A DNA stretch of 64,000 nt from Bacteroidota bacterium (GTDB lineage Bacteria > Bacteroidota > Bacteroidia > 2-12-FULL-35-15), in contig JAQZBR010000002.1 of the NCBI GenBank assembly GCA_029237775.1, forward strand, positions 372,001-436,000, read 5' to 3'. The notes under the pieces were generated by a model. The model was not told where the DNA came from and ran no database searches. It saw only the letters and a program-made list of their open reading frames with translations. Shown in pieces: positions 9,430-15,968 of this stretch. Position numbers and translations under genes: made by a program. Numbering within the stretch: position 1 is the stretch's first letter; the number at the start of each line of letters is the position of its first letter.

Positions 9430-9459
9430 AACCATTAACTATTAACCAAATAACCAAAT
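9430..9459 (+). repeat. Heptad/octad AAC array upstream of yebC
   Basis: Consecutive units AACCATT, AACTATT, AACCAAAT, AACCAAAT occupy the space just before the yebC ATG at 9463. They belong to a set of short AAC-based arrays with a 7-bp period found at several loci in this window. Confidence 0.6.
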
Positions 9460-9462
9460 AAA

Positions 9463-10170
9463 ATGGGACGCGTATTTGAAAAACGGAAATATAAAATGTT
9501 TGCCCGCTACGATAGAATGGCGAAAGGGTTTACACGGGCTGGAAAAGAGATTGCAATTGCTGTAAAGCTTGGTGGCCCGGATCCTGACGGAAATTCCCGT
9601 TTACGTGTTGCGATCCAGAATGCCAAAGGGATCAATATGCCTAAGGATAGAATTGACGCTGCTGTAAACCGTGCGGCTTCAAAAGATGCCAAAGGCCTTG
9701 AAGAAGTTGTATACGAAGGAAAAGGCCCTTATGGTGTCGGGATCCTGATTGAAACTGCAACCGATAATCCTACCCGGACGGTTGCTAACGTACGCATGCA
9801 CTTCAACCGTAATGGTGGTGAGCTTGGAAAAACAGGTTCTCTAGACTATTTGTTTGAACGCAAAAGTGTTTTTACGATCAAAAATGAAGGCATTGATAAA
9901 GAGGAGCTTGAGCTTGAGCTGATCGATTTTGGCGCTGACGAGATCGAAGGAGATGATGAACAGATCGTGATCTATGCTGCTTTTACTGATTTCGGAAAAA
10001 TGCAGAAAGCCCTGGAAGCTAAAAATCTTAATATCATAAGTTCTGAACTGGAACGAATTCCTACTTCCACAGTAGAACTAACTGAAGAACAGGTTGCGGA
10101 AGTAATGGTTCTTATCGAAAAGCTTGAGGAAGACGATGATGTACAGAATGTGTATCATAATATGAAATAA
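9463..10170 (+). CDS. yebC: YebC/PmpR family protein
   Basis: 235 residues, normal for the family. Signature segments are MGRVFEKRKYKMFARYDRM, KEIAIAVKLGGPDPDGNSRL, NAKGINMPKDRIDAAVNRA and YEGKGPYGVGILIE. Long annotated as a DNA-binding regulator, the family also includes the mitochondrial translation activator TACO1, so a role in translation is also likely. Its upstream 30 bp is an AAC-based heptad array and its 3' end is followed by a repeat that contains a terminator-like hairpin. No operon partner is evident. Confidence 0.9.
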   Translation: MGRVFEKRKYKMFARYDRMAKGFTRAGKEIAIAVKLGGPDPDGNSRLRVAIQNAKGINMPKDRIDAAVNRAASKDAKGLEEVVYEGKGPYGVGILIETATDNPTRTVANVRMHFNRNGGELGKTGSLDYLFERKSVFTIKNEGIDKEELELELIDFGADEIEGDDEQIVIYAAFTDFGKMQKALEAKNLNIISSELERIPTSTVELTEEQVAEVMVLIEKLEEDDDVQNVYHNMK

Positions 10171-10184
10171 GCTTCGCTTTTATT

Positions 10185-10233
10185 TTTTACCACTAAGGCA
10201 CAAAGGCGCTAAGATTTTTCTTGGCGCTTTTTT
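10185..10233 (+). terminator. Terminator-like hairpin within a dispersed ACCACTAAGGCAC repeat, after yebC
   Basis: The 17-nt TTTTACCACTAAGGCAC at 10185-10201 is identical to a copy after fabI (26148-26164). Downstream, GCGCTAAG (10206-10213) pairs with CTTGGCGC (10220-10227) with one G-T wobble, and a T-run follows. The repeat and the hairpin are therefore merged, and it probably ends yebC transcription. Confidence 0.65.
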
Positions 10234-10262
10234 ATTTCACAGTGAATTAACATACGGAGTCT

Positions 10263-10331
10263 TCCCCTCCTTTTAGGAGGTGTCAGGGGTGGTCCTCTTA
10301 TACCACCCTAACCCTCCTGAAAGGAGGGAAT
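10263..10331. repeat. Long imperfect palindrome (CCCTCC...GGAGGG family)
   Basis: The left arm CCCTCCTTTTAGGAGG contains its own inverted repeat, and a second block CCCTCCTGAAAGGAGGG closes the right side, with GGGGTGGT and ACCACCC as inner arms. The whole could fold as a nested hairpin. It sits between the convergent genes yebC and the BadF-type kinase. Similar palindromes are known as dispersed repeats in Bacteroidota; mobility is not shown here. Confidence 0.55.
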
Positions 10332-10381
10332 TGATCTCAATAGATTTCTTAATTATAGTTTTGGATGCGGGATTAAAAGAG

Positions 10382-11224
10382 CTACTCTCCTAAATGATAA
10401 AGCGTAAGACCCGCGATAGGAGTTTCCACAATAGTATCAATGTTCAGTCCTTTGTCTTCTGCAACAGAGCGCAGAATGTTACTGTAGTAAAAAGCGACTG
10501 AGCCGGAACAGCTCAATTTCACTTCTTTATGCTGAGGATATTTTAAGATATGCTTATCAAAAAATAATTCGAAGGCCCCTTTTACCAGGTCGATCATGAA
10601 CTGATCTTTTAAATTCTGATAGATGAATTTGCTGAAACCGGCAAGGAATCGGTTTGGCAAGGGCTTTCTGTAAACGGTATCGATGACCTCATCTTTACTC
10701 AACTTAAACCTTTCTGTAAAACGCTTTGAAAGCTCATCCGGCAGTTCATCATTCAGGAAGGCCTGCACAAGCAATTTTCCAAGATGGGCTCCGCTGCCTT
10801 CATCACCGAGAATAAAGCCTGAAGACGTTCTGTTGATTACTATGTTTTCACCATCGTAATAACATGAATTCATCCCTGTTCCGAGGATCGCTGCGATTCC
10901 GGGATTATGTCCGCAGACAGAACGTGCAGCTCCCAGCATATCGCTTTCAACTATGATCCGGCCTTTCTTAATTACTGAACTAAGTGCATTGGCAACGGCC
11001 ACTTTTTTATCCTCTGCCTTACACCCTGCGCCATAAAAGAAAACTGCGATCTCTGATTCAAGAACTGATGATGGGAAATGAGCAGATTCTATTACTTTTT
11101 GAATCTGTTCCTGATCCTGAAAGTATGGATTGATGCCTTCACTGCTGAACTGATGGATCTTCTGATTCTCATCCATCAGTCTCCAGTCTGTTTTGGTTGA
11201 TCCGCTGTCTGCTATTAATATCAT
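10382..11224 (-). CDS. BadF/BadG-type ATPase, N-acetylglucosamine-kinase-like
   Basis: 280 residues, with the ASKHA sugar-kinase fold. The phosphate-1 loop is LIADSGSTKTDWRL (residues 3-16), followed by FFYGAGC, a phosphate-2-like GTGMNSC and the GDEGSGAHLG segment typical of the BadF/BadG/BcrA family that includes GlcNAc kinases. It probably phosphorylates an amino sugar or similar substrate in the cytoplasm, but the substrate is not visible from the sequence. It is monocistronic, convergent with yebC, and head-to-head with serA. Confidence 0.8.
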   Translation of the reverse strand: MILIADSGSTKTDWRLMDENQKIHQFSSEGINPYFQDQEQIQKVIESAHFPSSVLESEIAVFFYGAGCKAEDKKVAVANALSSVIKKGRIIVESDMLGAARSVCGHNPGIAAILGTGMNSCYYDGENIVINRTSSGFILGDEGSGAHLGKLLVQAFLNDELPDELSKRFTERFKLSKDEVIDTVYRKPLPNRFLAGFSKFIYQNLKDQFMIDLVKGAFELFFDKHILKYPQHKEVKLSCSGSVAFYYSNILRSVAEDKGLNIDTIVETPIAGLTLYHLGE

Positions 11225-11414
11225 CCGCCTAAATTACATTATTTATATATCAGGTGTAAACTCTTTTCTTATTCCTTAAGTAAGCACCTACAGTCTAATC
11301 AATGTCTAATAGTAGGAAGTTTTTTTCTGCTTGTCCATCCTCGCGGATTGTTTATTTTGTTTCAAGGCAACAGAAAGAGATAATTGTTATTTTTACAACA
11401 TACAAACAGTTACT

Positions 11415-12371
11415 ATGAGCAAAAAAATATTGGCCAATGATGGCATAGACGCACAAGGAAAAGCACTATTGGAAAAAGCAGGCTTCACTGTTATAACTGA
11501 AAAAGTTGCACAGGAAGATCTTGCAAAAGCTATCAATGAGCAAAAATATATTGGCCTGACTGTCCGGAGCGCCACTAAAGTTAGAAAAGATGTTGTGGAC
11601 GCTTGTCCCGGCCTGAAGCTTATCGGCCGCGGTGGTGTGGGAATGGACAATATCGATGTGGATTATGCACGAAGTAAAGGAATAGAAGTGGTAAACACTC
11701 CGGCTGCTTCATCACATTCAGTTGCTGAACTTGTATTCGCTCACCTGTTTAATTCCGTGAGGTTTTTGTACGACAGTAATCGCCAGATGCCTGTTTCAGG
11801 TGAATCACAGTTCGAAACCCTGAAAAAGAAATATGCGAAAGGGATTGAATTAAAAGGCAAGACAATTGGCATCATAGGGTTTGGTCGTATCGGACAAGCA
11901 GTTGGAAAGATTGCTTTGGGCTGTGGAATGAAAGTGCTTGCTTACGATCCATATTTACAGGAAGCACTATTGATCCTGAATATTGAAGGTGCTGAACAGC
12001 CTGTAAGCGTTCGTGTTACTACAGTTCCTTTGGAAAAGCTATTAGCAGAAAGTGACTTTATTTCGATGCATGTTCCGGGTGGAAAAGTGATCACAAAAAA
12101 AGAAATCGCTCAAATGAAAAATGGTGTGATCCTCGTAAATGCATCCCGTGGTGGCGTAATTGACGAATCGGATCTTATCGAAGAATTAAATTCAGGGAAG
12201 ATCGCCCACGCTTGTCTGGACGTGTTCGAAAATGAACCTACTCCGAACAAGGCTTTATTAAATCATCCGAAGATCTCATTGACTCCTCATATTGGTGCAG
12301 CTACTGAAGAGGCACAGGAGCGGATCGGGATTGAATTAGCTGAGTTGATTATAGCGAAATTAAGTTCGTAG
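11415..12371 (+). CDS. serA: D-3-phosphoglycerate dehydrogenase (short, no ACT domain)
   Basis: 318 residues when started at ATG 11415; the earlier in-frame ATG-less extension to 11331 runs through non-conserved sequence. It oxidises 3-phosphoglycerate in the first step of serine synthesis. Rossmann motif GFGRIG at 155-160; catalytic Arg245 (NASRGG), Glu274 (ENEP) and His292 (TPHIGAA). There is no C-terminal ACT domain, so serine feedback must work differently or be absent. The stop codon lies inside the first unit of a heptad array. A DUF1015 gene follows, with a four-helix-bundle gene between. Confidence 0.92.
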   Translation: MSKKILANDGIDAQGKALLEKAGFTVITEKVAQEDLAKAINEQKYIGLTVRSATKVRKDVVDACPGLKLIGRGGVGMDNIDVDYARSKGIEVVNTPAASSHSVAELVFAHLFNSVRFLYDSNRQMPVSGESQFETLKKKYAKGIELKGKTIGIIGFGRIGQAVGKIALGCGMKVLAYDPYLQEALLILNIEGAEQPVSVRVTTVPLEKLLAESDFISMHVPGGKVITKKEIAQMKNGVILVNASRGGVIDESDLIEELNSGKIAHACLDVFENEPTPNKALLNHPKISLTPHIGAATEEAQERIGIELAELIIAKLSS

Positions 12372-12409
12372 AACGTAGTTGGTAGCTAGTAGTTCGGAGT
12401 TCGGAGACG
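12365..12409 (+). repeat. Six-unit heptad array (TTCGTAG-type) left of the four-helix-bundle gene
   Basis: Six consecutive 7-bp units, TTCGTAG, AACGTAG, TTGGTAG, CTAGTAG, TTCGGAG, TTCGGAG, run from 12365 to 12406 and end in ACG (12407-12409). The first unit contains the serA stop codon. The inverted partner lies at 12830-12860. Confidence 0.75.
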
Positions 12410-12459
12410 ATTCACCTTATGACTAAGGTATATTCAATAATTTTAATGAAACTAACCGT

Positions 12460-12864
12460 ATGCAATTTAACTTTGAAAAACTAATCACTTATCAAAAATC
12501 ACTCGATTATGTTGATTTTGCTTATCGAATCACTGAAGGTTTCCCGAAGATCGAGCAATTCTCTCTGACAGATCAGTTTCGGAGAGCAGCGGTATCGATT
12601 TCATTAAACATTGGTGAGGGAAGCAGCGGGACTAAAAAAGAATTCATGAACTTTCTTCGAATCTCAAATCGGTCCTTAAGAGAATGCGTTGTTTGCACTT
12701 CAATCGCTTACAGAAGAAAGTATATTTCAGAAGAAATCCACAATAAATCAAGGGAACAACTTGTAGAGATCGCTAAATTAAACAGCGGACTATTAAATAG
12801 TTTGAAGACCCCAAATGATAATCGGAAACCGTCTACGAACTACAAACTACAAACTCTCAACTAA
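12460..12864 (+). CDS. Four-helix-bundle protein (23S rRNA intervening-sequence-protein family)
   Basis: 134 residues. The sequence has family hallmarks: YQKSLDYVDFAY near the N-terminus, FRRAAVSISLNIGEGSS (residues 41-57), KEFMNFLRISNRSLREC and a final helix. These proteins are small helical bundles of unknown or varied function, first noted inside 23S rRNA intervening sequences. The last 11 residues (PSTNYKLQTLN) are encoded by the downstream heptad array, so the array has been absorbed into the reading frame. The gene sits between serA and a DUF1015 gene and looks inserted there. Confidence 0.8.
   Translation: MQFNFEKLITYQKSLDYVDFAYRITEGFPKIEQFSLTDQFRRAAVSISLNIGEGSSGTKKEFMNFLRISNRSLRECVVCTSIAYRRKYISEEIHNKSREQLVEIAKLNSGLLNSLKTPNDNRKPSTNYKLQTLN
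12830..12860 (-). repeat. Four-unit heptad array (CTACAAA-type), inverted copy right of the four-helix-bundle gene
   Basis: CGT at 12830-12832 is followed by CTACGAA, CTACAAA, CTACAAA, CTCTCAA. On the minus strand this reads as TTxGTAG units ending in ACG, mirroring the left array at 12365-12409. It overlaps the end of the four-helix-bundle gene and stops just before the DUF1015 ATG at 12865. Confidence 0.75.
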
Positions 12865-14112
12865 ATGGCTAAGATAATCCCCTTCCGCGGCATCCGGCCT
12901 TCAAAAGATAAAGTACATTTGGTGGCATCCCGCTCCGTAGATGGATACGATAAAAAGCAACTGCACGAAAAGCTGGCGAGCAATCCATATTCGTTCTTGC
13001 ATGTGATCAGCCCTGATTTTAAAGATGGTAAAAGAACCAAACCAGGTTCCCCTGCACGATTGCAGAAGGTGAAAGCCCAATACCTTGAATACATCAAGGA
13101 AGATGTTTTCATTACCGATAAAAAGCCTGCTTATTATATCTATCAGCAGTTTAAAGAAGGCAATGCTTACACGGGAATCATAGGTTGCAGCAGCATTGAC
13201 GATTACTTTAATGGAGTGATCAAGATCCATGAACAAACGCTGACTGAACGCGAACAAAAGTTGATGGAATATTTAGAGGTCTGTGATTTCAATGCAGAAC
13301 CTGTACTTTTTAGTTATCCGAATGATGCAGTGATTGATGAGATCACAGCGAAAGCTACATTTCACGAACCTGTTTATGATTTCACCACAACGGACCGTGT
13401 AAGACATAAGTTATGGGTTCTTGATGATGCTGAACAGGTAAAACAAATCGAAAAACGTTTTGAAAAAATTCCGGCTGTATATATTGCAGATGGACATCAC
13501 CGTTCAGCTTCTTCTGCGCTATTGGGAAAATCTAGAAGAGAAAAAAATCCCGCATATAAAGGTGATGAACCTTATAACTTTTATCTTGGGGTTTTCTTCC
13601 CGGAATCGCAATTGAAGATTTATGATTTTAACCGTGTAGTCAAGGATCTGAATGGATTAAACTCGGAAGCATTTATTGAACGGCTTGAAGAAAAGTTCAT
13701 CGTTACACTTAAAGGTGAATCGGAATATAAGCCTGTAAAAAAACATAATTTCAGTATGTATCTGGAAGGCAACTGGTATTCTCTTGATGCAAAGAAAGAG
13801 ATTGTCCATAATGAGCAGCCTGTTGGTAGCCTTGATGCATCCATCCTTACAGAGCACATCCTCTCTCCTATTCTCAATATTCACGATCTGAAAACAGATA
13901 AACGTATTGGATTTGTTTCAGGCATAAAAGGCACGAAGGAATTAAAGAACCAGGTTGATAAATGGAATTACACCGTAGCTTTCGGATTATATCCTGTTGA
14001 AATGGAGCAGCTGAAACATATCGCGGATACAAATAATATCATGCCTCCTAAAACAACCTGGGTGGAGCCAAAGATGCGCAGCGGATTGGTCATTTACAGT
14101 TTGAGTGAATAA
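12865..14112 (+). CDS. DUF1015 family protein, next to serA
   Basis: 415 residues, usual length for the family. The N-terminus (FRGIRPSKDKVHLVASRSVDGYDKK) and the central YIADGHHRSASS (Asp209-Gly-His-His-Arg213) identify DUF1015. The DGHHR motif resembles the phosphate-binding loop of ParB/sulfiredoxin-fold proteins, which include an ADP-dependent serine kinase of archaea. With serA upstream, a role in serine/phosphoserine metabolism is plausible but inferred. The ATG directly follows the stop of the previous gene, so it is likely translated in the same transcript. Confidence 0.8.
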   Translation: MAKIIPFRGIRPSKDKVHLVASRSVDGYDKKQLHEKLASNPYSFLHVISPDFKDGKRTKPGSPARLQKVKAQYLEYIKEDVFITDKKPAYYIYQQFKEGNAYTGIIGCSSIDDYFNGVIKIHEQTLTEREQKLMEYLEVCDFNAEPVLFSYPNDAVIDEITAKATFHEPVYDFTTTDRVRHKLWVLDDAEQVKQIEKRFEKIPAVYIADGHHRSASSALLGKSRREKNPAYKGDEPYNFYLGVFFPESQLKIYDFNRVVKDLNGLNSEAFIERLEEKFIVTLKGESEYKPVKKHNFSMYLEGNWYSLDAKKEIVHNEQPVGSLDASILTEHILSPILNIHDLKTDKRIGFVSGIKGTKELKNQVDKWNYTVAFGLYPVEMEQLKHIADTNNIMPPKTTWVEPKMRSGLVIYSLSE

Positions 14113-14132
14113 TATCACGCGCCCATCTTTTT

Positions 14133-14160
14133 GTCATTCCGACCGAAGCGGAGGAATCTC
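14133..14160 (+). repeat. Dispersed GTCATTCCGA...GAGGAATCTC repeat
   Basis: A 28-bp element of the form GTCATTCC-GACCGAAGCG-GAGGAATCTC, with imperfect dyad symmetry, lies between the DUF1015 gene and yggS. Closely related sequences are widespread dispersed repeats in several bacterial phyla. It ends 8 bp before the earliest yggS start. Confidence 0.6.
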
Positions 14161-14177
14161 ATTTTTAAATGTTTATT

Positions 14178-14843
14178 ATGTCAATCGCTGAAAATCTCTT
14201 TGAAATAAAATCCTCACTTCCCAAAGATGTAACCCTCATTGCGGTTACCAAAACTCATCCGCCTGAAAAGCTGATGGAAGTTTACGATGCCGGCCACAGG
14301 ATTTTTGGAGAGAATAAAGTGCAAGAGATGGTGGATAAATACGAAGCTCTTCCGAAGGATATTCAATGGCACCTGATCGGCCACCTGCAGACCAACAAAG
14401 TAAAATACATTGCACCTTTTGTGTCGCTGATACATTCTGTCGACAGCCTGAAATTATTGCAGGAGATAAACAAGCAGGCTTTAAAAAACAACCGGATCAT
14501 TGATTGTCTGCTCCAGATCTATATAGCTAACGAAGAAACTAAATTCGGGCTTTCATTTGAAGAAGCTGAAGCCTTAATAAGCTCTGAACAGCTAAAAGAT
14601 CTGAAGAACATTAAGGTCACCGGATTTATGGGTATGGCAAGCAATACGGACGATCAGGAACAGATCAGAAGAGAATTCCGTTCTCTCAAATCATTTTTTA
14701 CAAAACACAGTCCCTTTTTAACCTTTAACTTTTCACTTTTAACTTTAAGTATGGGTATGAGCTCTGATTATTCGATCGCAATCGAAGAAGGAAGCAATAT
14801 GATACGGGTGGGCAGTGCAATTTTTGGAAAAAGGGACGTTTGA
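14178..14843 (+). CDS. yggS: YggS family PLP-binding homeostasis protein
   Basis: 221 residues from ATG 14178; an in-frame ATG at 14169 exists but its extra residues (MFI) follow directly on the GTCATTCC repeat and match no family pattern. It binds pyridoxal phosphate to keep vitamin B6 and amino/keto acid pools balanced. The PLP lysine is in AVTKTHP (Lys25), followed by FGENKVQE, HLIGHLQTNK and LSMGMSSDY. Near residues 180-192 the family sequence is interrupted by LTFNFSLLTL, encoded by a heptad array, just before LSMGMSSDY. Function is probably retained because the downstream motifs are intact. Confidence 0.9.
   Translation: MSIAENLFEIKSSLPKDVTLIAVTKTHPPEKLMEVYDAGHRIFGENKVQEMVDKYEALPKDIQWHLIGHLQTNKVKYIAPFVSLIHSVDSLKLLQEINKQALKNNRIIDCLLQIYIANEETKFGLSFEEAEALISSEQLKDLKNIKVTGFMGMASNTDDQEQIRREFRSLKSFFTKHSPFLTFNFSLLTLSMGMSSDYSIAIEEGSNMIRVGSAIFGKRDV
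14720..14747 (+). repeat. In-frame heptad array inside yggS
   Basis: Four 7-bp units, AACCTTT, AACTTTT, CACTTTT, AACTTTA, lie within the coding region and are translated as part of LTFNFSLLTL. The unit pattern matches the other AAC-based arrays in the window. Confidence 0.65.
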
Positions 14844-14965
14844 TGATCAATCTAATATAAGGATTTCTACCTGTCCATTAAACTGTTGATAACCCCCTTT
14901 TTTTCGCTGAAGGGTCATTGAGCATCGACCTTGCAACCTAAAAAAACGATAAGATTTATAAAAAA

Positions 14966-14997
14966 TTTGTTTTTTTTATTTAATTGATATAAATTTG
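14966..14997 (+). promoter_or_regulatory. Promoter for the cold-shock gene (TTTG -33, TAAATTTG -7)
   Basis: TTTG at 14966-14969 and TAAATTTG at 14990-14997 are separated by 20 bp, matching the Bacteroidota sigma-factor consensus (TTTG, 19-21 bp, TAnnTTTG). The expected start is near 15003, giving a leader of roughly 30 nt before the ATG at 15034. Confidence 0.7.
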
Positions 14998-15033
14998 TCT
15001 CACTAAATATTAATTAATCAATACTTTTTTAAA

Positions 15034-15222
15034 ATGAAAACAGGTACAGTAAAATTTTTTAATGAAACAAAAGGATTCGGTTTTATTAAAGATGAAGCAG
15101 GTCAGGAAATTTTTGTTCACGCAACAGGTTTAACTGATAAAATCAAAGAAAACGACACAGTGACTTTCGAAGTTGCTGAAGGTAAAAAAGGCTTAAATGC
15201 AGTTAATGTAAGAAAAGCCTAA
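15034..15222 (+). CDS. Cold-shock domain protein (CspA family)
   Basis: 62 residues. It is an OB-fold nucleic-acid chaperone that melts RNA secondary structure in the cytoplasm. The sequence contains the two RNA-binding motifs KGFGFI (residues 14-19) and IFVHATG (residues 26-32), and GTVKFFN at the N-terminus. Compared with CspA of E. coli it is a few residues short, as is common in Bacteroidota. A good promoter lies upstream and a strong hairpin terminator follows, so it is monocistronic. Confidence 0.93.
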   Translation: MKTGTVKFFNETKGFGFIKDEAGQEIFVHATGLTDKIKENDTVTFEVAEGKKGLNAVNVRKA

Positions 15223-15246
15223 TATATAAGGCCCTTTTATTACTCA

Positions 15247-15284
15247 TAAAAAATCCCTCCCGCAAACGCGGGAGGGATTTTTTA
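15247..15284. terminator. Bidirectional rho-independent terminator after the cold-shock gene
   Basis: ATCCCTCCCGC and GCGGGAGGGAT form a perfect inverted repeat with a short loop. It is followed by T-rich sequence on the plus strand and preceded by A-rich sequence, which makes a T-run on the minus strand. It can serve the cold-shock gene and the convergent gene ending at 15298. Confidence 0.85.
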
Positions 15285-15297
15285 TTTTGAATTAATT

Positions 15298-15798
15298 CTA
15301 TTCTGTAATAGTGGTGGTTGTCGTGCTATCCTTGGGAGCTGCCGGTGCTACAGGAGCTTTCGGCTGTGGCTTAGGCTTTTTCTTATTCTTCCATTTGCCC
15401 GTAAGGTTATACGTATGTTGGATCTTTCCTTTTTTACGGATGATCGCAGTACCCGACAGATCATCCCCATTGATGTTCCCTTCCCATGAAAATCGTTCCT
15501 GGTTCTCATTTTTGGCTTCAACCGTAAACTTATACACAGGAGAACCTGAAGTCGAATCGACTTCGTATTCGTAATCCGTTTGCTGGAATCCCGCAGTCAG
15601 CAAAAAATTCGATTTGAATTTCCCTCCCGGTAAAAAAGAACATTCGTCTTTTACAGGCTCTGCTTTCTTTTCACCTTCAGGTGCAAGAGTCAATGTAAAA
15701 ATGCGGTTATCAAGCGGACTCTTAACCTTCTTAGGGGCTTGTGCAAAAACGGAAGTTGCTCCGATAAATGCAATTGCGATCAATATGTTTTTTTTCAT
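15298..15798 (-). CDS. Exported protein of unknown function with Pro/Lys-rich C-terminus
   Basis: 166 residues, with a signal peptide (cleavage after SVFAQ near residue 20). The mature protein has a beta-rich part (about residues 28-135) with Trp-rich strands, then a basic and proline-rich tail (KKKPKPQPKAPVAPAAPK) ending in Thr residues. No named domain recognised. The upstream small lipoprotein gene lies 12 bp away on the same strand, so they may form an operon. Convergent with the cold-shock gene through a shared terminator. Confidence 0.6.
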   Translation of the reverse strand: MKKNILIAIAFIGATSVFAQAPKKVKSPLDNRIFTLTLAPEGEKKAEPVKDECSFLPGGKFKSNFLLTAGFQQTDYEYEVDSTSGSPVYKFTVEAKNENQERFSWEGNINGDDLSGTAIIRKKGKIQHTYNLTGKWKNKKKPKPQPKAPVAPAAPKDSTTTTTITE

Positions 15799-15810
15799 AA
15801 TTCTGATTTT

Positions 15811-15936
15811 CTATAACCAGCCACCCATATCGGTCTTGGCTGTTTTTTTATGCCCCTGACAGTCGCGGTGAGCACATGAACTAATTGTCATTACTGATAA
15901 TAGTAACAATCCGATAAAAAAGGTTTTTTTCTTCAT
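15811..15936 (-). CDS. Small lipoprotein (41 residues)
   Basis: ATG at 15934-15936 on the minus strand, stop at 15811. The 41 residues have a lipobox ISSC, with Cys21 as the acylation site, followed by a short mature part with a second Cys (RDCQG), His/Lys residues and the end MGGWL. It shares its strand with the exported protein at 15298-15798, 12 bp away. Small Cys/His-rich lipoproteins of this type are frequent in Bacteroidota but their function is unknown. It is easily missed by length filters. Confidence 0.7.
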   Translation of the reverse strand: MKKKTFFIGLLLLSVMTISSCAHRDCQGHKKTAKTDMGGWL

Positions 15937-15968
15937 TTCGTTTAAGTTTTGTGAACAGCGCTTCCGAA

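Noticed and set aside
12861-13257. Frames opposite the DUF1015 gene (83 and 118 codons)
   Set aside because: They are antisense to a conserved gene and have no start-region signals.
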